A stretch of 39,886 nucleotides of DNA from JAGOSP01 sp964428075. GTDB lineage: Bacteria > Patescibacteriota > Minisyncoccia > Moranbacterales > UBA1568. The notes below the pieces were generated by a model. The model worked only from the letters and a program-made list of their open reading frames with translations. It searched no databases and was not told the origin of the DNA. The number at the start of each line of letters is the position of its first letter. The first letter of the stretch is position 1. Where the stretch lies: positions 1-39,886 of the forward strand of contig CAYRWQ010000005.1 of NCBI GenBank assembly GCA_964428075.1, in the 5' to 3' direction. The position numbers and the translations under genes were made by a program. Positions 32,686 through 39,886 of the stretch are shown one piece after another.

Positions 32686-33663
32686 ATGAGGCGGATGTTC
32701 GGTATTCATAAAAAAGGGAAATTCAATGAGTCATCGGTGCTTTTTCCGAGAAAAATTGGCCGATGGTTTGTTCGTGGTACGAAAATACGGAACAACCGAG
32801 AAATACGATCGCAAGAAAGTCACGCATGGAGTATTCATTCGTGGCAGCTTTGGGTTCTGTGGGGTGTATTCGCTGGGGTGTTCGGATACCAACTCTTTTT
32901 TTCTGGAGCATTGGGGACGACTCGGGTGGTCGTGTTCGGCACTGGTTTACTCACATCCGATGAGGTGGAACAAGTGGTACGTGAGGCCATGAGGGATGAG
33001 CGAAGACGTTTTTTGCCACGGGAAAATCTTATGATGCTTTCAGTTTCCCATATTGAAACGCGCTTGCGAACCTCTTTTCCACTGATCCGTCAGGTAAACA
33101 TAACCAAGGTATTTCCGGATACCGTTGTTGTTTCCTTGTTGGAACGTGGCGATTTGCTCTTTTGGTGTATCAGCAAGAATCAGTGTTCGCTCGTGAACGA
33201 AGAAGGATTCCTTGAGAATCAGCTTGAGGCTTTGGGTGAACTTCGTGTTCCTCGATTGTTTCTTGTTGACGAAACTGGCAAACCTGAAGTGGAAGGCTAT
33301 CCGGTTGTTACGCCGGAACTGGTTACTTTTTTGAAGGGTTTGCAGCAGGCTTTTCAGGAGCGAACAGATATTGTCATACGAGAACATATTTTTATCCCAT
33401 CGAAGTATGCTGATGAACTTCGTTTAGAGACAGAGAATGGATTCTCTATACGTATCGGCACAAATGTTCCGATTGAGCAGACATTGAGCACATTGCGTGT
33501 TGTTCGAGAGAAGGCTGTCCCTCGCGAACGTATCTCGGAACTTCTTGCAGTTGACCTTCGTATTCCGGGTAAGGCGTTTTATCGGTTACGTGAGGATGTG
33601 TCGGAAGAGTTCTCGTCGGTCTCTGTCGATGGATCGGTACCACATGGTGAGACGGCACCATAA
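32686..33663 (+). CDS. ftsQ: Cell division protein FtsQ/DivIB
   Basis: The protein is 325 aa from the ATG at 32686. A basic cytoplasmic N-terminus of about 50 residues is followed by one membrane segment (about 54-73), then a POTRA domain (about 75-150: VVVFGTGLLTSDEVEQVV, ending in the VFPDTVVVSLLER strand) and a beta domain to about 300. This order is characteristic of FtsQ, which bridges early and late divisome proteins. The C-terminal tail is Ser/Asp-rich. It normally follows murB in dcw clusters but here follows holB. Confidence 0.85.
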   Translation: MRRMFGIHKKGKFNESSVLFPRKIGRWFVRGTKIRNNREIRSQESHAWSIHSWQLWVLWGVFAGVFGYQLFFSGALGTTRVVVFGTGLLTSDEVEQVVREAMRDERRRFLPRENLMMLSVSHIETRLRTSFPLIRQVNITKVFPDTVVVSLLERGDLLFWCISKNQCSLVNEEGFLENQLEALGELRVPRLFLVDETGKPEVEGYPVVTPELVTFLKGLQQAFQERTDIVIREHIFIPSKYADELRLETENGFSIRIGTNVPIEQTLSTLRVVREKAVPRERISELLAVDLRIPGKAFYRLREDVSEEFSSVSVDGSVPHGETAP

Positions 33664-33737
33664 GTGTGACTCACGAAACGATGTCCATTATTGCGAGGCA
33701 GTGTTATCTGCGACTTGAAGTTAGGAAAGGAGGTTGA

Positions 33738-35633
33738 TCAACGAAGGTCTTTCTCGTCCACGTAGAAGATAAAGATCGAATCACCGGCGCGGGCGGTTTG
33801 ACCGAGATCGCGGAGCCAGGCATACCCGTGTTTTCCAGGGGCGGGATTTTTATAGATGCTTTCTTGAAAGAAGACAGCGGAGATAGCGTACCAGCCTGGT
33901 TCGGGTGTGTTGTCGGAATGCCAGGTGGTATAGTTTTTTTCAAGGTAGAGGGCTGGATTGGAACCGCCGAAGTAGTCGAGGTGAATCGGGTTGAGTGTGT
34001 CGATCTTTGGCAGCTTCGCGAGATTCTCGGGACAACCGAAGACGGGTGTTTCGGCGCATGCGTTATGTTCATTGATAAATTCACGCAGGTGTTTCAGATC
34101 CTGTCCCCAATCATAATTGGAATCGGTGGCAATCATATAGCCACGTGTATGGCCGCCTACGAGCGCATTATAATAGGAAAGATAACTGGGATAGATACAG
34201 AGCGGAATGAGGAAAAGCGCGGCAAAAAAAAGAGCGGCGATTGGTCGAAGGATATACCCGAGTTCTTTGGCGTTACGTTGGTAGAAGTCCACGGCCGTTT
34301 TGGCCATGAGGAGGTAGAGGAAGGGCATAATTGGGAAGAGGTGACGGAAGCCGATGTTGAGATTACCAGTGATGCTGATGTAGGAATAGAACAGAATAAA
34401 GAAACTAGCGAGGTATTGAGCCGTGTGTGCTTGGAAAGAAGCGGAAAAGACGGAGAAGCATGCGGAGGCCGGTTTTTTGTAGAGTGACTTCCCGATACGG
34501 AAGAGGGTATATGCAAGCGTCAGGAGGAGGAGAAAGAGGAATGGAAGGGTTTCTTTGACACCGAAGATAACTGGAAAATAATATGGTGAGGCGGTATCGG
34601 AGACCGTGCCAAGGAAATAAAATGTATTTCCTCCCGCGACGCGCGAGAAGACCATGAAGACACCGAGAAAATAGTGCGCAAGAGGCGCGAGTCCGGGCGT
34701 GTTCGCAAGAGTCGTTATAGTTTCGCGCGCGAAGGTTTTGGCTGGTTTGTCGCCACTAAAGACGAGATTGGCATTGGCGATGGTTTTTTCGGCAGGCATG
34801 TTCCAAGTGTTGAGGGCATAGACGAGACCAATGAGTGCGAAACAAATTCCGACGATAGCAGCGTATTTGCCAATATATTCGAAGAGTTGATGGAGGCGCC
34901 GGGGTGTTTCTGTTGTATCAGTCGTCTCGGTTTTGTGTTGTGTGAGTGCGTAGATGAGCGCGAAGAGTCCAAAAATGGGGAAGAGGAGCACGGCGGAAAA
35001 CTTGGTGAGTTCCGCGAGACCGAGAGTGAGACCGGCCAAAGCAACATTTTTCCAACTCGGATGTTTGAGAAAGCGTACGAAGAAGTAAAAGGCGAAAAAG
35101 AGGAACGCCGCAATACCTATGTCGGTCGTGACATAGTGTCCGTGCGCGATCACGTTGGGATCAAGTGTGAAGAGAGCAACAGCGATGATGCCAGCTAACA
35201 CGCCGCCAAGCTCCCGTCCCCAGAGGAAGAGGAATATACCGAGGAGAATGGCGATGAGTGTAATCGGGAGGCGCGCCCAGAAAAGGATAGCCTCACTGTC
35301 ATTGCAGACGATACTTGGTTGGGTGCAGTTCATAAACAGGTCGCCAAGCGCCCATTGTTCATTAATACCAGTTTGCCATTCTGGGGTATCGATTGGAAAT
35401 GTGACATCGAGAAAGAGGAGTGGAATGCCAGATAAGTCTTTGAGGAGTGGTGGGTGCTCAGGGTTCAGGCGCATATCGCCGTAGCGGACATAGCTGTAGG
35501 CGGAGGGGATATGCGCCTTTTCGTCGAAGGTGGCAGATTCTTGGGCAGATACGAGGAGCGAGAGGATACCATAGAAAATGAGCAGGCCTGAGACGATCCA
35601 AGGAGCGTGTTGTTTGAGATGATGCATAGTCAT
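33738..35633 (-). CDS. GT39-like membrane glycosyltransferase
   Basis: The protein is 631 aa from the ATG at 35633. The ATG at 35627 is also possible. There are about eleven membrane segments. The first outer loop carries the PMT/ArnT-type acidic pair in ESATFDEKAHIP (D37, E38) and RLNPEHPPLLK, both hallmarks of GT39 proteins that use polyprenyl-phosphate sugar. The soluble C-terminal region has SNYDWGQDLK, common in this family's bacterial relatives. It follows a second GT-C protein (35659-37299) by 25 bases, so they form a pair. The likely role is transfer of a sugar to a lipid or protein on the outer face. The acceptor is unknown. Confidence 0.85.
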   Translation of the reverse strand: MTMHHLKQHAPWIVSGLLIFYGILSLLVSAQESATFDEKAHIPSAYSYVRYGDMRLNPEHPPLLKDLSGIPLLFLDVTFPIDTPEWQTGINEQWALGDLFMNCTQPSIVCNDSEAILFWARLPITLIAILLGIFLFLWGRELGGVLAGIIAVALFTLDPNVIAHGHYVTTDIGIAAFLFFAFYFFVRFLKHPSWKNVALAGLTLGLAELTKFSAVLLFPIFGLFALIYALTQHKTETTDTTETPRRLHQLFEYIGKYAAIVGICFALIGLVYALNTWNMPAEKTIANANLVFSGDKPAKTFARETITTLANTPGLAPLAHYFLGVFMVFSRVAGGNTFYFLGTVSDTASPYYFPVIFGVKETLPFLFLLLLTLAYTLFRIGKSLYKKPASACFSVFSASFQAHTAQYLASFFILFYSYISITGNLNIGFRHLFPIMPFLYLLMAKTAVDFYQRNAKELGYILRPIAALFFAALFLIPLCIYPSYLSYYNALVGGHTRGYMIATDSNYDWGQDLKHLREFINEHNACAETPVFGCPENLAKLPKIDTLNPIHLDYFGGSNPALYLEKNYTTWHSDNTPEPGWYAISAVFFQESIYKNPAPGKHGYAWLRDLGQTARAGDSIFIFYVDEKDLR

Positions 35634-35658
35634 AAGTGGGTGAGTGGCTTTTAAATTA

Positions 35659-37299
35659 TTAGTGTGTGAGTGTACGTTTTGGTGTGGTGGCAGGGAAGAG
35701 AAGAACATCAAAGTCTCCGCCGATTCGGTCGGGACCGTTCAGATCGATATGTATTATTCGTGTTTCGGGCATGCGTTCTTCATATTGTTCAGCGGTCGCC
35801 TGATCGAAATGTGTCATGATCAGAATTCCGGGTGTTTGGAAAACAGTATCAGAAGAAACGATTTCAAAATTTTGTACTTTTCCATAGGTGAGGAAGTAGA
35901 CTGGCATGCCGGCCACCGGAAGATGGAAACGGTCTTTGTTTCCTCCAGTATCGATGAGGTAATACTTGTGGATGTGATCTGGCAGCGAGAGGAAGTATGT
36001 TGCCATGTTGGTATAATTTTCATTGAAGGCGGCCCCGGCTTTTGGATGCTCGGCGAAGAGGATAAAATATTTGGCGACATTGAAAGCGGTGGAAAAGGAG
36101 AAGGCGATAAGAAGGAAGGAAACAATCGCGATACGGCGACCAGCACCTGCTTGTTTGGCATTTGTCAGAAGCCACATGACTGGTACGGTTGCAAAGAGAA
36201 AGATTGGTACTTGCGTGCCGATGGAGCGCAAAGCATGTGGCAGACCCTCGTTCGTCAAGAATTCTGGTGCCAACATGACGAAAAATGAACTGAAGAGAAA
36301 CGTGTCTATTATGAGTCGGAAATCACGATCTTGATAGCGAAGGCGTCTATAGAGGAGGTACACAAAACGCCAGAAGAGAATACAGAATCCGGTGAGAAAA
36401 AAAGTACCGACGACTGGGTCAAGGATAGGGTAAGGAGGATAATTGTGTCGCCAGTTTTGATCACCGAAAAAAGTATATTTGACGAGAGATACGGAAAAGG
36501 TTCTGGCGATGGTACCGAAAAGATTTCCTTGATTGACCTCGGGACTGAAAACCGAGATATGTGAGGATCGTGATTCAAAATCTTCTGGGTGCGATATGAA
36601 GAAATGATAAAACATGGGAGCAGCCGCGATACAAGCGCCGAGCATGAACAACAGTCCGTGTTTCCAGAAACGTCTGAGGAAATGTTCATAGGAGAGCAAA
36701 AGCGCTGGTAGAAGCAGAATGAGGATAAGCGGAGCGACTCGGAAGGCGATATAGGTATGGAGTCCAAGTCCGAAAATGAGTCCAGCGAAGAGAAAGTCAC
36801 GTTTTTTTTGAGTACGGAGACCGCGGAAAAAAAAGAAGAAAGAGAAAGCGAGGAGGAAAGAAGTCATGATGGCGCGAAAGCCGATGCGTGAGAAGTTGAT
36901 GGCCCAGTAGGAGGTAGTGAGCATGAAGGCAGCGATGAGGCCGGCGCTGGTACGGTGGAAGAGTTCCTTTCCTAGTAAGAAGAAACCGAGAACGGTCAGA
37001 GTACCGAAGATGACTGAGAAGAGTTTGAGGGCGATGATCGTATTACCGAAAAGCCAGATTGAAAGAGCCTGGAGATTGATAAAAAGTCCTTCCCGGCCAA
37101 AATTAGCCGGGTAAAAAAGTTCAAAGCGTTTGGTTTCGAGAGCGTGGAGCGCATCGACACCGTTGGCAGCTTCATCCGGGTAGAGGCCGACAGGCAGAGA
37201 TTCGAGGTGATAAATACGAAGGAAAAAAGCGAACACGAGGATAGCGATGAGTGCAAGAGTCAATGCGAGAGGGGATCGGACGCGTGATCGCATATGCAT
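35659..37299 (-). CDS. GT39-like membrane glycosyltransferase
   Basis: The protein has 546 aa. There are about ten membrane segments after a short basic start. The first outer loop contains LPVGLYPDEAANGVDA with D42 and E43 at the catalytic position of GT39 enzymes, and the next loop has NFGREGLFINLQ. The C-terminal soluble part (about 430-546) is different in sequence from that of the downstream partner, so the two are not recent duplicates. ATG 37293 is an alternative start. It lies divergent from the gene at 37470. The natural donor would be a polyprenyl-phosphate sugar such as the GT2 product at 16326 (inference). Confidence 0.85.
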   Translation of the reverse strand: MHMRSRVRSPLALTLALIAILVFAFFLRIYHLESLPVGLYPDEAANGVDALHALETKRFELFYPANFGREGLFINLQALSIWLFGNTIIALKLFSVIFGTLTVLGFFLLGKELFHRTSAGLIAAFMLTTSYWAINFSRIGFRAIMTSFLLAFSFFFFFRGLRTQKKRDFLFAGLIFGLGLHTYIAFRVAPLILILLLPALLLSYEHFLRRFWKHGLLFMLGACIAAAPMFYHFFISHPEDFESRSSHISVFSPEVNQGNLFGTIARTFSVSLVKYTFFGDQNWRHNYPPYPILDPVVGTFFLTGFCILFWRFVYLLYRRLRYQDRDFRLIIDTFLFSSFFVMLAPEFLTNEGLPHALRSIGTQVPIFLFATVPVMWLLTNAKQAGAGRRIAIVSFLLIAFSFSTAFNVAKYFILFAEHPKAGAAFNENYTNMATYFLSLPDHIHKYYLIDTGGNKDRFHLPVAGMPVYFLTYGKVQNFEIVSSDTVFQTPGILIMTHFDQATAEQYEERMPETRIIHIDLNGPDRIGGDFDVLLFPATTPKRTLTH

Positions 37300-37469
37300 G
37301 ATGTTTGTTTATTTGTTCTTGCGTATCGGGAAGAAAAAGTAGATCGTTTGCGTGTGAGGATTTTCGTCTTCCCTTTTTTATTTTTCAACTCAGGTATGAT
37401 AATATTGTACTAGAGTTGTTGGAAAAGACGAAGGGGTTTGAGAACTGATATGTTTTGTGCACATATTTT
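37300..37469. other. Divergent intergenic region
   Basis: 170 bases between divergent genes. It is AT-rich, with TATGATAAT-like stretches near 37395-37405 that could serve either strand but have no well-placed -35. A 7-bp inverted repeat (37328-37334 with 37367-37373) has a long loop and a plus-strand T-run. I see no gene. Confidence 0.5.
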
Positions 37470-37907
37470 ATGGATACGATAAACCAAACGGACCCAGGGG
37501 CTGATGCTTCCTCTTCAGAACCGGAGCATATTCCCGTCGTTCCGACGGTGTCAGCCGTGTCAGAATCGGATAGTGATATTTCCGCACAGATACCCGACAC
37601 GCCCGCACAGCCCGATAAGCAACCAAAGACTCCTTCGCCGGCCGCGAGCACTTTTTTTGTCGGTGATGTATGGGCGAATGGGAATTCGGTGTTTCGAGTT
37701 GATGAGGTGACAGATGTTGGAGGTGTCAATATCCGTTTTCGAGAGGAGGTGGAGGAACGTTTTTTGTTTCAGACAATGAGTCAGATTTTTCAGAGGAAAG
37801 AAGCTCCTCCGAGAGGGGAGTGGTTTTTTGGTTCCGGAAAAGAGCTAGAAGCCTTCATTCAGGAAGGTTCCTATCAGTTCAAAAGGCACGCGATACAAGA
37901 TCGATAA
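37470..37907 (+). CDS. Unknown protein with SH3-like C-terminal module
   Basis: The protein is 145 aa from the ATG at 37470. The first 60 residues are a disordered Pro/Ser/Asp-rich segment without signal peptide. The rest is a compact domain with short strands: FFVGDVWANGNSVFRV, then EVTDVGGVNIRF, then a basic-acidic helix region. The NSVFRVDEV core resembles NRVFRIVNV in the next protein, so both may carry the same small beta module. The next gene begins 55 bases later on the same strand. No named family. Confidence 0.7.
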   Translation: MDTINQTDPGADASSSEPEHIPVVPTVSAVSESDSDISAQIPDTPAQPDKQPKTPSPAASTFFVGDVWANGNSVFRVDEVTDVGGVNIRFREEVEERFLFQTMSQIFQRKEAPPRGEWFFGSGKELEAFIQEGSYQFKRHAIQDR

Positions 37908-37947
37908 GCGATAAAATACCACCTATTGTATGGCACGAAAACAAACA

Positions 37948-37954
37948 GGGAGGG
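37948..37954 (+). promoter_or_regulatory. Strong Shine-Dalgarno site that sets the start at 37963
   Basis: GGGAGGG, 8 bases before the ATG at 37963. It favours this start over the in-frame ATG at 37930, which has no binding site. Confidence 0.65.
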
Positions 37955-37962
37955 AACCAGAT

Positions 37963-39886
37963 ATGCAGTCCGCGAGAATGAGATCGGTGAGGACAAAAAC
38001 GAAAACGCAAGAGGACTCAGAACCGTATGGGTCTCCTGATTCAATTCCAGAGTCTGTTACGGAGCGTTCCCCCGATATCACATCTGAGTTTTTTCGGCTT
38101 TATGGTTTTATGCCGGAACAGGGAGTGTATGTATCCGATGCCAACAATCCGAACCGTGTTTTTCGGATTGTTAACGTGTGTGATGGTTTCATCTACGCCT
38201 CTTTGGTTGTTCGTAATGATAATTATGCTGATTCTGTTGGATGGGCACAGGACGCTTTGCTTCCTGGGCGATTCACTCGTATTCCTGATGACGAAATCGC
38301 ATCGATTATAGCTGCTAGTGGCATATCTACAGAAATAATGAACCTTGCTGGGGAAAGTGGTCCAGATTCTATTTCGTCGGATGACATAACAGTACCGCGT
38401 GACCTTTCCGACACAGAGCGTATAGATGCTCAGCAGCCTTTGTCACAAAGGAGAAGAAGAGGGAACTCAGGTAGAGGGGCGGCTCCTGCTCAACACTCGC
38501 GTGACGAACAATCATTATTACCAGACCAACAGGGAGTGCCAGAATCTCCCCCCGATCCGGTCGTAATCCCTGAGACCGACAATGTTCTTTCATCACCAGA
38601 CATCCAAACAACAAACGCAAACCCTATGCATCCCGAAGCACCATCATCCACTCCGAAGCCAGACGTACCAGAATCAACGGAGCAAACTTCTGCGCCCGTC
38701 GAAGCACCAGCGGAGGCCGTGCCTGTGATGAGTGAGGTATCTCAGGTAGATGGGGAAGATAGGGATGACCTTGATCAGGTTGGGAGAGAGGGCGAAACAG
38801 CGCGTCGGGGATCACCAGAAGAAACAGAAGTGCTTCAAGCGTTCGGCATGACTTCTGATGAGTTTTATCATACAGGAGCAGATGAGCAGTTACAGACACG
38901 TATCGATGCCGCGACGCAAGAGTGTGATAAGGCGCGTCTAGAATATGTCGCTGCGGACAGTGAGAGTCGAACGGTGATGAGTCGTTTGAAGGGCGTGCTC
39001 GGTATTTCTGGTAAGGGGATTCCCAACGAAACGGTGGAAAACAAAAAAACAGCGTATCAGGAAAAACTACGTGAGTTACGGGATTTGCGTTTGGAGAGAA
39101 TCAAGGCATTGCACGCAACTCGGTCACCTCAAGTGACACCAGAAGGTGGTGGTACACAAGAGACACAGGTTCTTAAATCACTCGAGAAAGAGTTGGAAGA
39201 TGAGTTGCGTCATTTTAGTCAGGAAGTACATGTCGGCTTGTATACTGCCTGGACAGAGTTGAGGGCGGAACAGAAGGGAATATTGGGGAGAATAAAACAG
39301 TGTGGTACGGCTTATAATAAGCTTTCGTGGCAGAAAAAGGTGATACTTGGTGTTCCTGTGGCCGCTTTGGCTGTAGCATCGGGAGCCGGTCTTGTAGGGA
39401 CAGCGATGGCTTCGGCTGCGATAGCGGCGGTTATGGCTCGTCGGGGTGTGGCGGCCATGGGGCTGTTTGCGGCTATGGATGGAGGATTACAGAAATATGC
39501 TGAAGGTCGAGCGCAAAAAATGTCGGAAAAAATCGTGGCTCAGGGACAGAAGGCAATATCATCTGAGACCGCGCCGGACTTTTCGAATGAGCCTGGCTTG
39601 CTGAGCGATGTTGCATCAGAAGCAGATAAACCAGAGGAAAACCAAGAAAACCAGGTGAGTACAATGAGCCTTGAGGAGAGTACAGAAGCATCTCTTACTG
39701 CTCGGCTGGAGCGCATGCAGTCATTTTTGGACAGCGAAGTTATTGGTTCGCTTGATCAAACATTGGAGAAGCGTATCCGAGGCCAAGATCGTCGACGATT
39801 GACGGCGTTGACGGGCAGTATGGCGGTGGCTTTTGGCATACCATCTTTCTTTGCTTCGGATACAGGGAGAGAAATGACACGGGCTG
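37963..39886 (+). CDS. Long multi-domain protein, unknown (runs off the right edge)
   Basis: The frame is open from the ATG at 37963 to the window's last base, at least 641 residues, with no stop. Order: a basic start, a beta module (about 40-115, containing NRVFRIVNVCDGFIYASL), a disordered Pro/Glu/Ser-rich linker (about 130-290), a charged helical region likely to be coiled coil (about 300-455), then a Gly/Ala-rich hydrophobic stretch (about 460-510, VPVAALAVASGAGLVG onwards) fit for one or two membrane passes. After it come another acidic linker and helix, and the beginning of a second hydrophobic segment (LTGSMAVAFGIPSFFAS). No enzyme motif is visible. It might be a cell-surface or membrane-organising protein. 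The C-terminus is needed to say more. Confidence 0.8.
   Translation, partial: MQSARMRSVRTKTKTQEDSEPYGSPDSIPESVTERSPDITSEFFRLYGFMPEQGVYVSDANNPNRVFRIVNVCDGFIYASLVVRNDNYADSVGWAQDALLPGRFTRIPDDEIASIIAASGISTEIMNLAGESGPDSISSDDITVPRDLSDTERIDAQQPLSQRRRRGNSGRGAAPAQHSRDEQSLLPDQQGVPESPPDPVVIPETDNVLSSPDIQTTNANPMHPEAPSSTPKPDVPESTEQTSAPVEAPAEAVPVMSEVSQVDGEDRDDLDQVGREGETARRGSPEETEVLQAFGMTSDEFYHTGADEQLQTRIDAATQECDKARLEYVAADSESRTVMSRLKGVLGISGKGIPNETVENKKTAYQEKLRELRDLRLERIKALHATRSPQVTPEGGGTQETQVLKSLEKELEDELRHFSQEVHVGLYTAWTELRAEQKGILGRIKQCGTAYNKLSWQKKVILGVPVAALAVASGAGLVGTAMASAAIAAVMARRGVAAMGLFAAMDGGLQKYAEGRAQKMSEKIVAQGQKAISSETAPDFSNEPGLLSDVASEADKPEENQENQVSTMSLEESTEASLTARLERMQSFLDSEVIGSLDQTLEKRIRGQDRRRLTALTGSMAVAFGIPSFFASDTGREMTRA

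Noticed and set aside
33726..33733. AAAGGAGG on the plus strand after ftsQ
   Set aside because: It looks like a perfect Shine-Dalgarno site, but no start codon lies at a suitable distance and the frame at the nearby TTG ends after 12 codons. It is also next to the end of a minus-strand gene.
37328..37379. Inverted repeat GGGAAGA/TCTTCCC with T-run as a plus-strand terminator
   Set aside because: The loop is over 30 bases and no plus-strand gene lies upstream to end. It is kept only as a note in the intergenic entry.
1..39886. CRISPR arrays, insertion sequences, integrases, phage genes, origin of replication
   Set aside because: No regularly spaced repeats, transposase or integrase motifs, or dnaA-box clusters were seen on either strand.

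Overview
The window looks like a chromosome segment from a member of the Candidate Phyla Radiation (Patescibacteria). The evidence is compact gene packing, many short membrane or secreted proteins without recognisable homologues, a fused-function SIS-type phosphoglucose/phosphomannose isomerase, RNase J with a long disordered N-terminus, and an encoded tRNA without a complete 3' CCA. TGA is used as a normal stop, so the Gracilibacteria/Absconditabacteria code is not in use. I cannot name the class. Base composition is roughly balanced by eye.

Layout. Positions 1-75 hold the last bases of a 5S rRNA and its terminator, so an rRNA operon lies to the left. 135-4514 (+) holds a secreted Cys-motif protein, a small membrane protein, rodA, secG and a membrane-anchored peptide-binding protein. 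4611-9666 (+) holds the isomerase, tRNA-Leu(CAG), RNase J (interrupted by 100 Ns), trpS, an acidic small protein and a rhodanese. 9720-12089 (-) holds a Cys-rich small protein, a gene broken by two frameshifts, a structured RNA candidate and a phosphomannomutase/phosphoglucomutase. After a small + strand gene, 12878-18948 (-) is a glycan block: a nucleotide-sugar dehydrogenase, a GT2, a GT4, a GT-C-like membrane protein and two small membrane proteins. 19032-25426 (+) holds an HD hydrolase, trmD, ftsW, murG, murC, murB and a small membrane protein. manC (-) and murA (+) diverge at 26.6 kb, followed by mreB, two GT4 glycosyltransferases, holB and ftsQ (+). 33738-37299 (-) holds two large GT39-like membrane proteins. 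37470 to the right edge (+) holds two adjacent unknown proteins with a similar N-terminal module. The second is a long protein running off the window.

How the genes work together. Two themes dominate. The first is cell-wall synthesis and shape (rodA, ftsW, mreB, murA, murB, murC, murG, ftsQ), with the usual dcw cluster partly broken up. The second is surface glycan synthesis: the isomerase, the mutase and manC make a plausible route from fructose-6-P to GDP-mannose. A UDP-sugar dehydrogenase and at least six glycosyltransferase-like proteins would use nucleotide sugars or lipid-linked sugars.

Expression signals are unusually legible. Several genes have TTGnnn-16/17-TATACT/TACAAT promoters about 15-30 bases upstream of the start. 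Two (murA and a GT4) appear leaderless. Strong Shine-Dalgarno sequences occur mainly on small or unknown genes. The items most worth a second look are the structured RNA candidate near 10.6 kb, the frameshifted gene beside it, an antisense 29-codon membrane peptide at 30.4 kb, and the long unfinished protein at the right edge.
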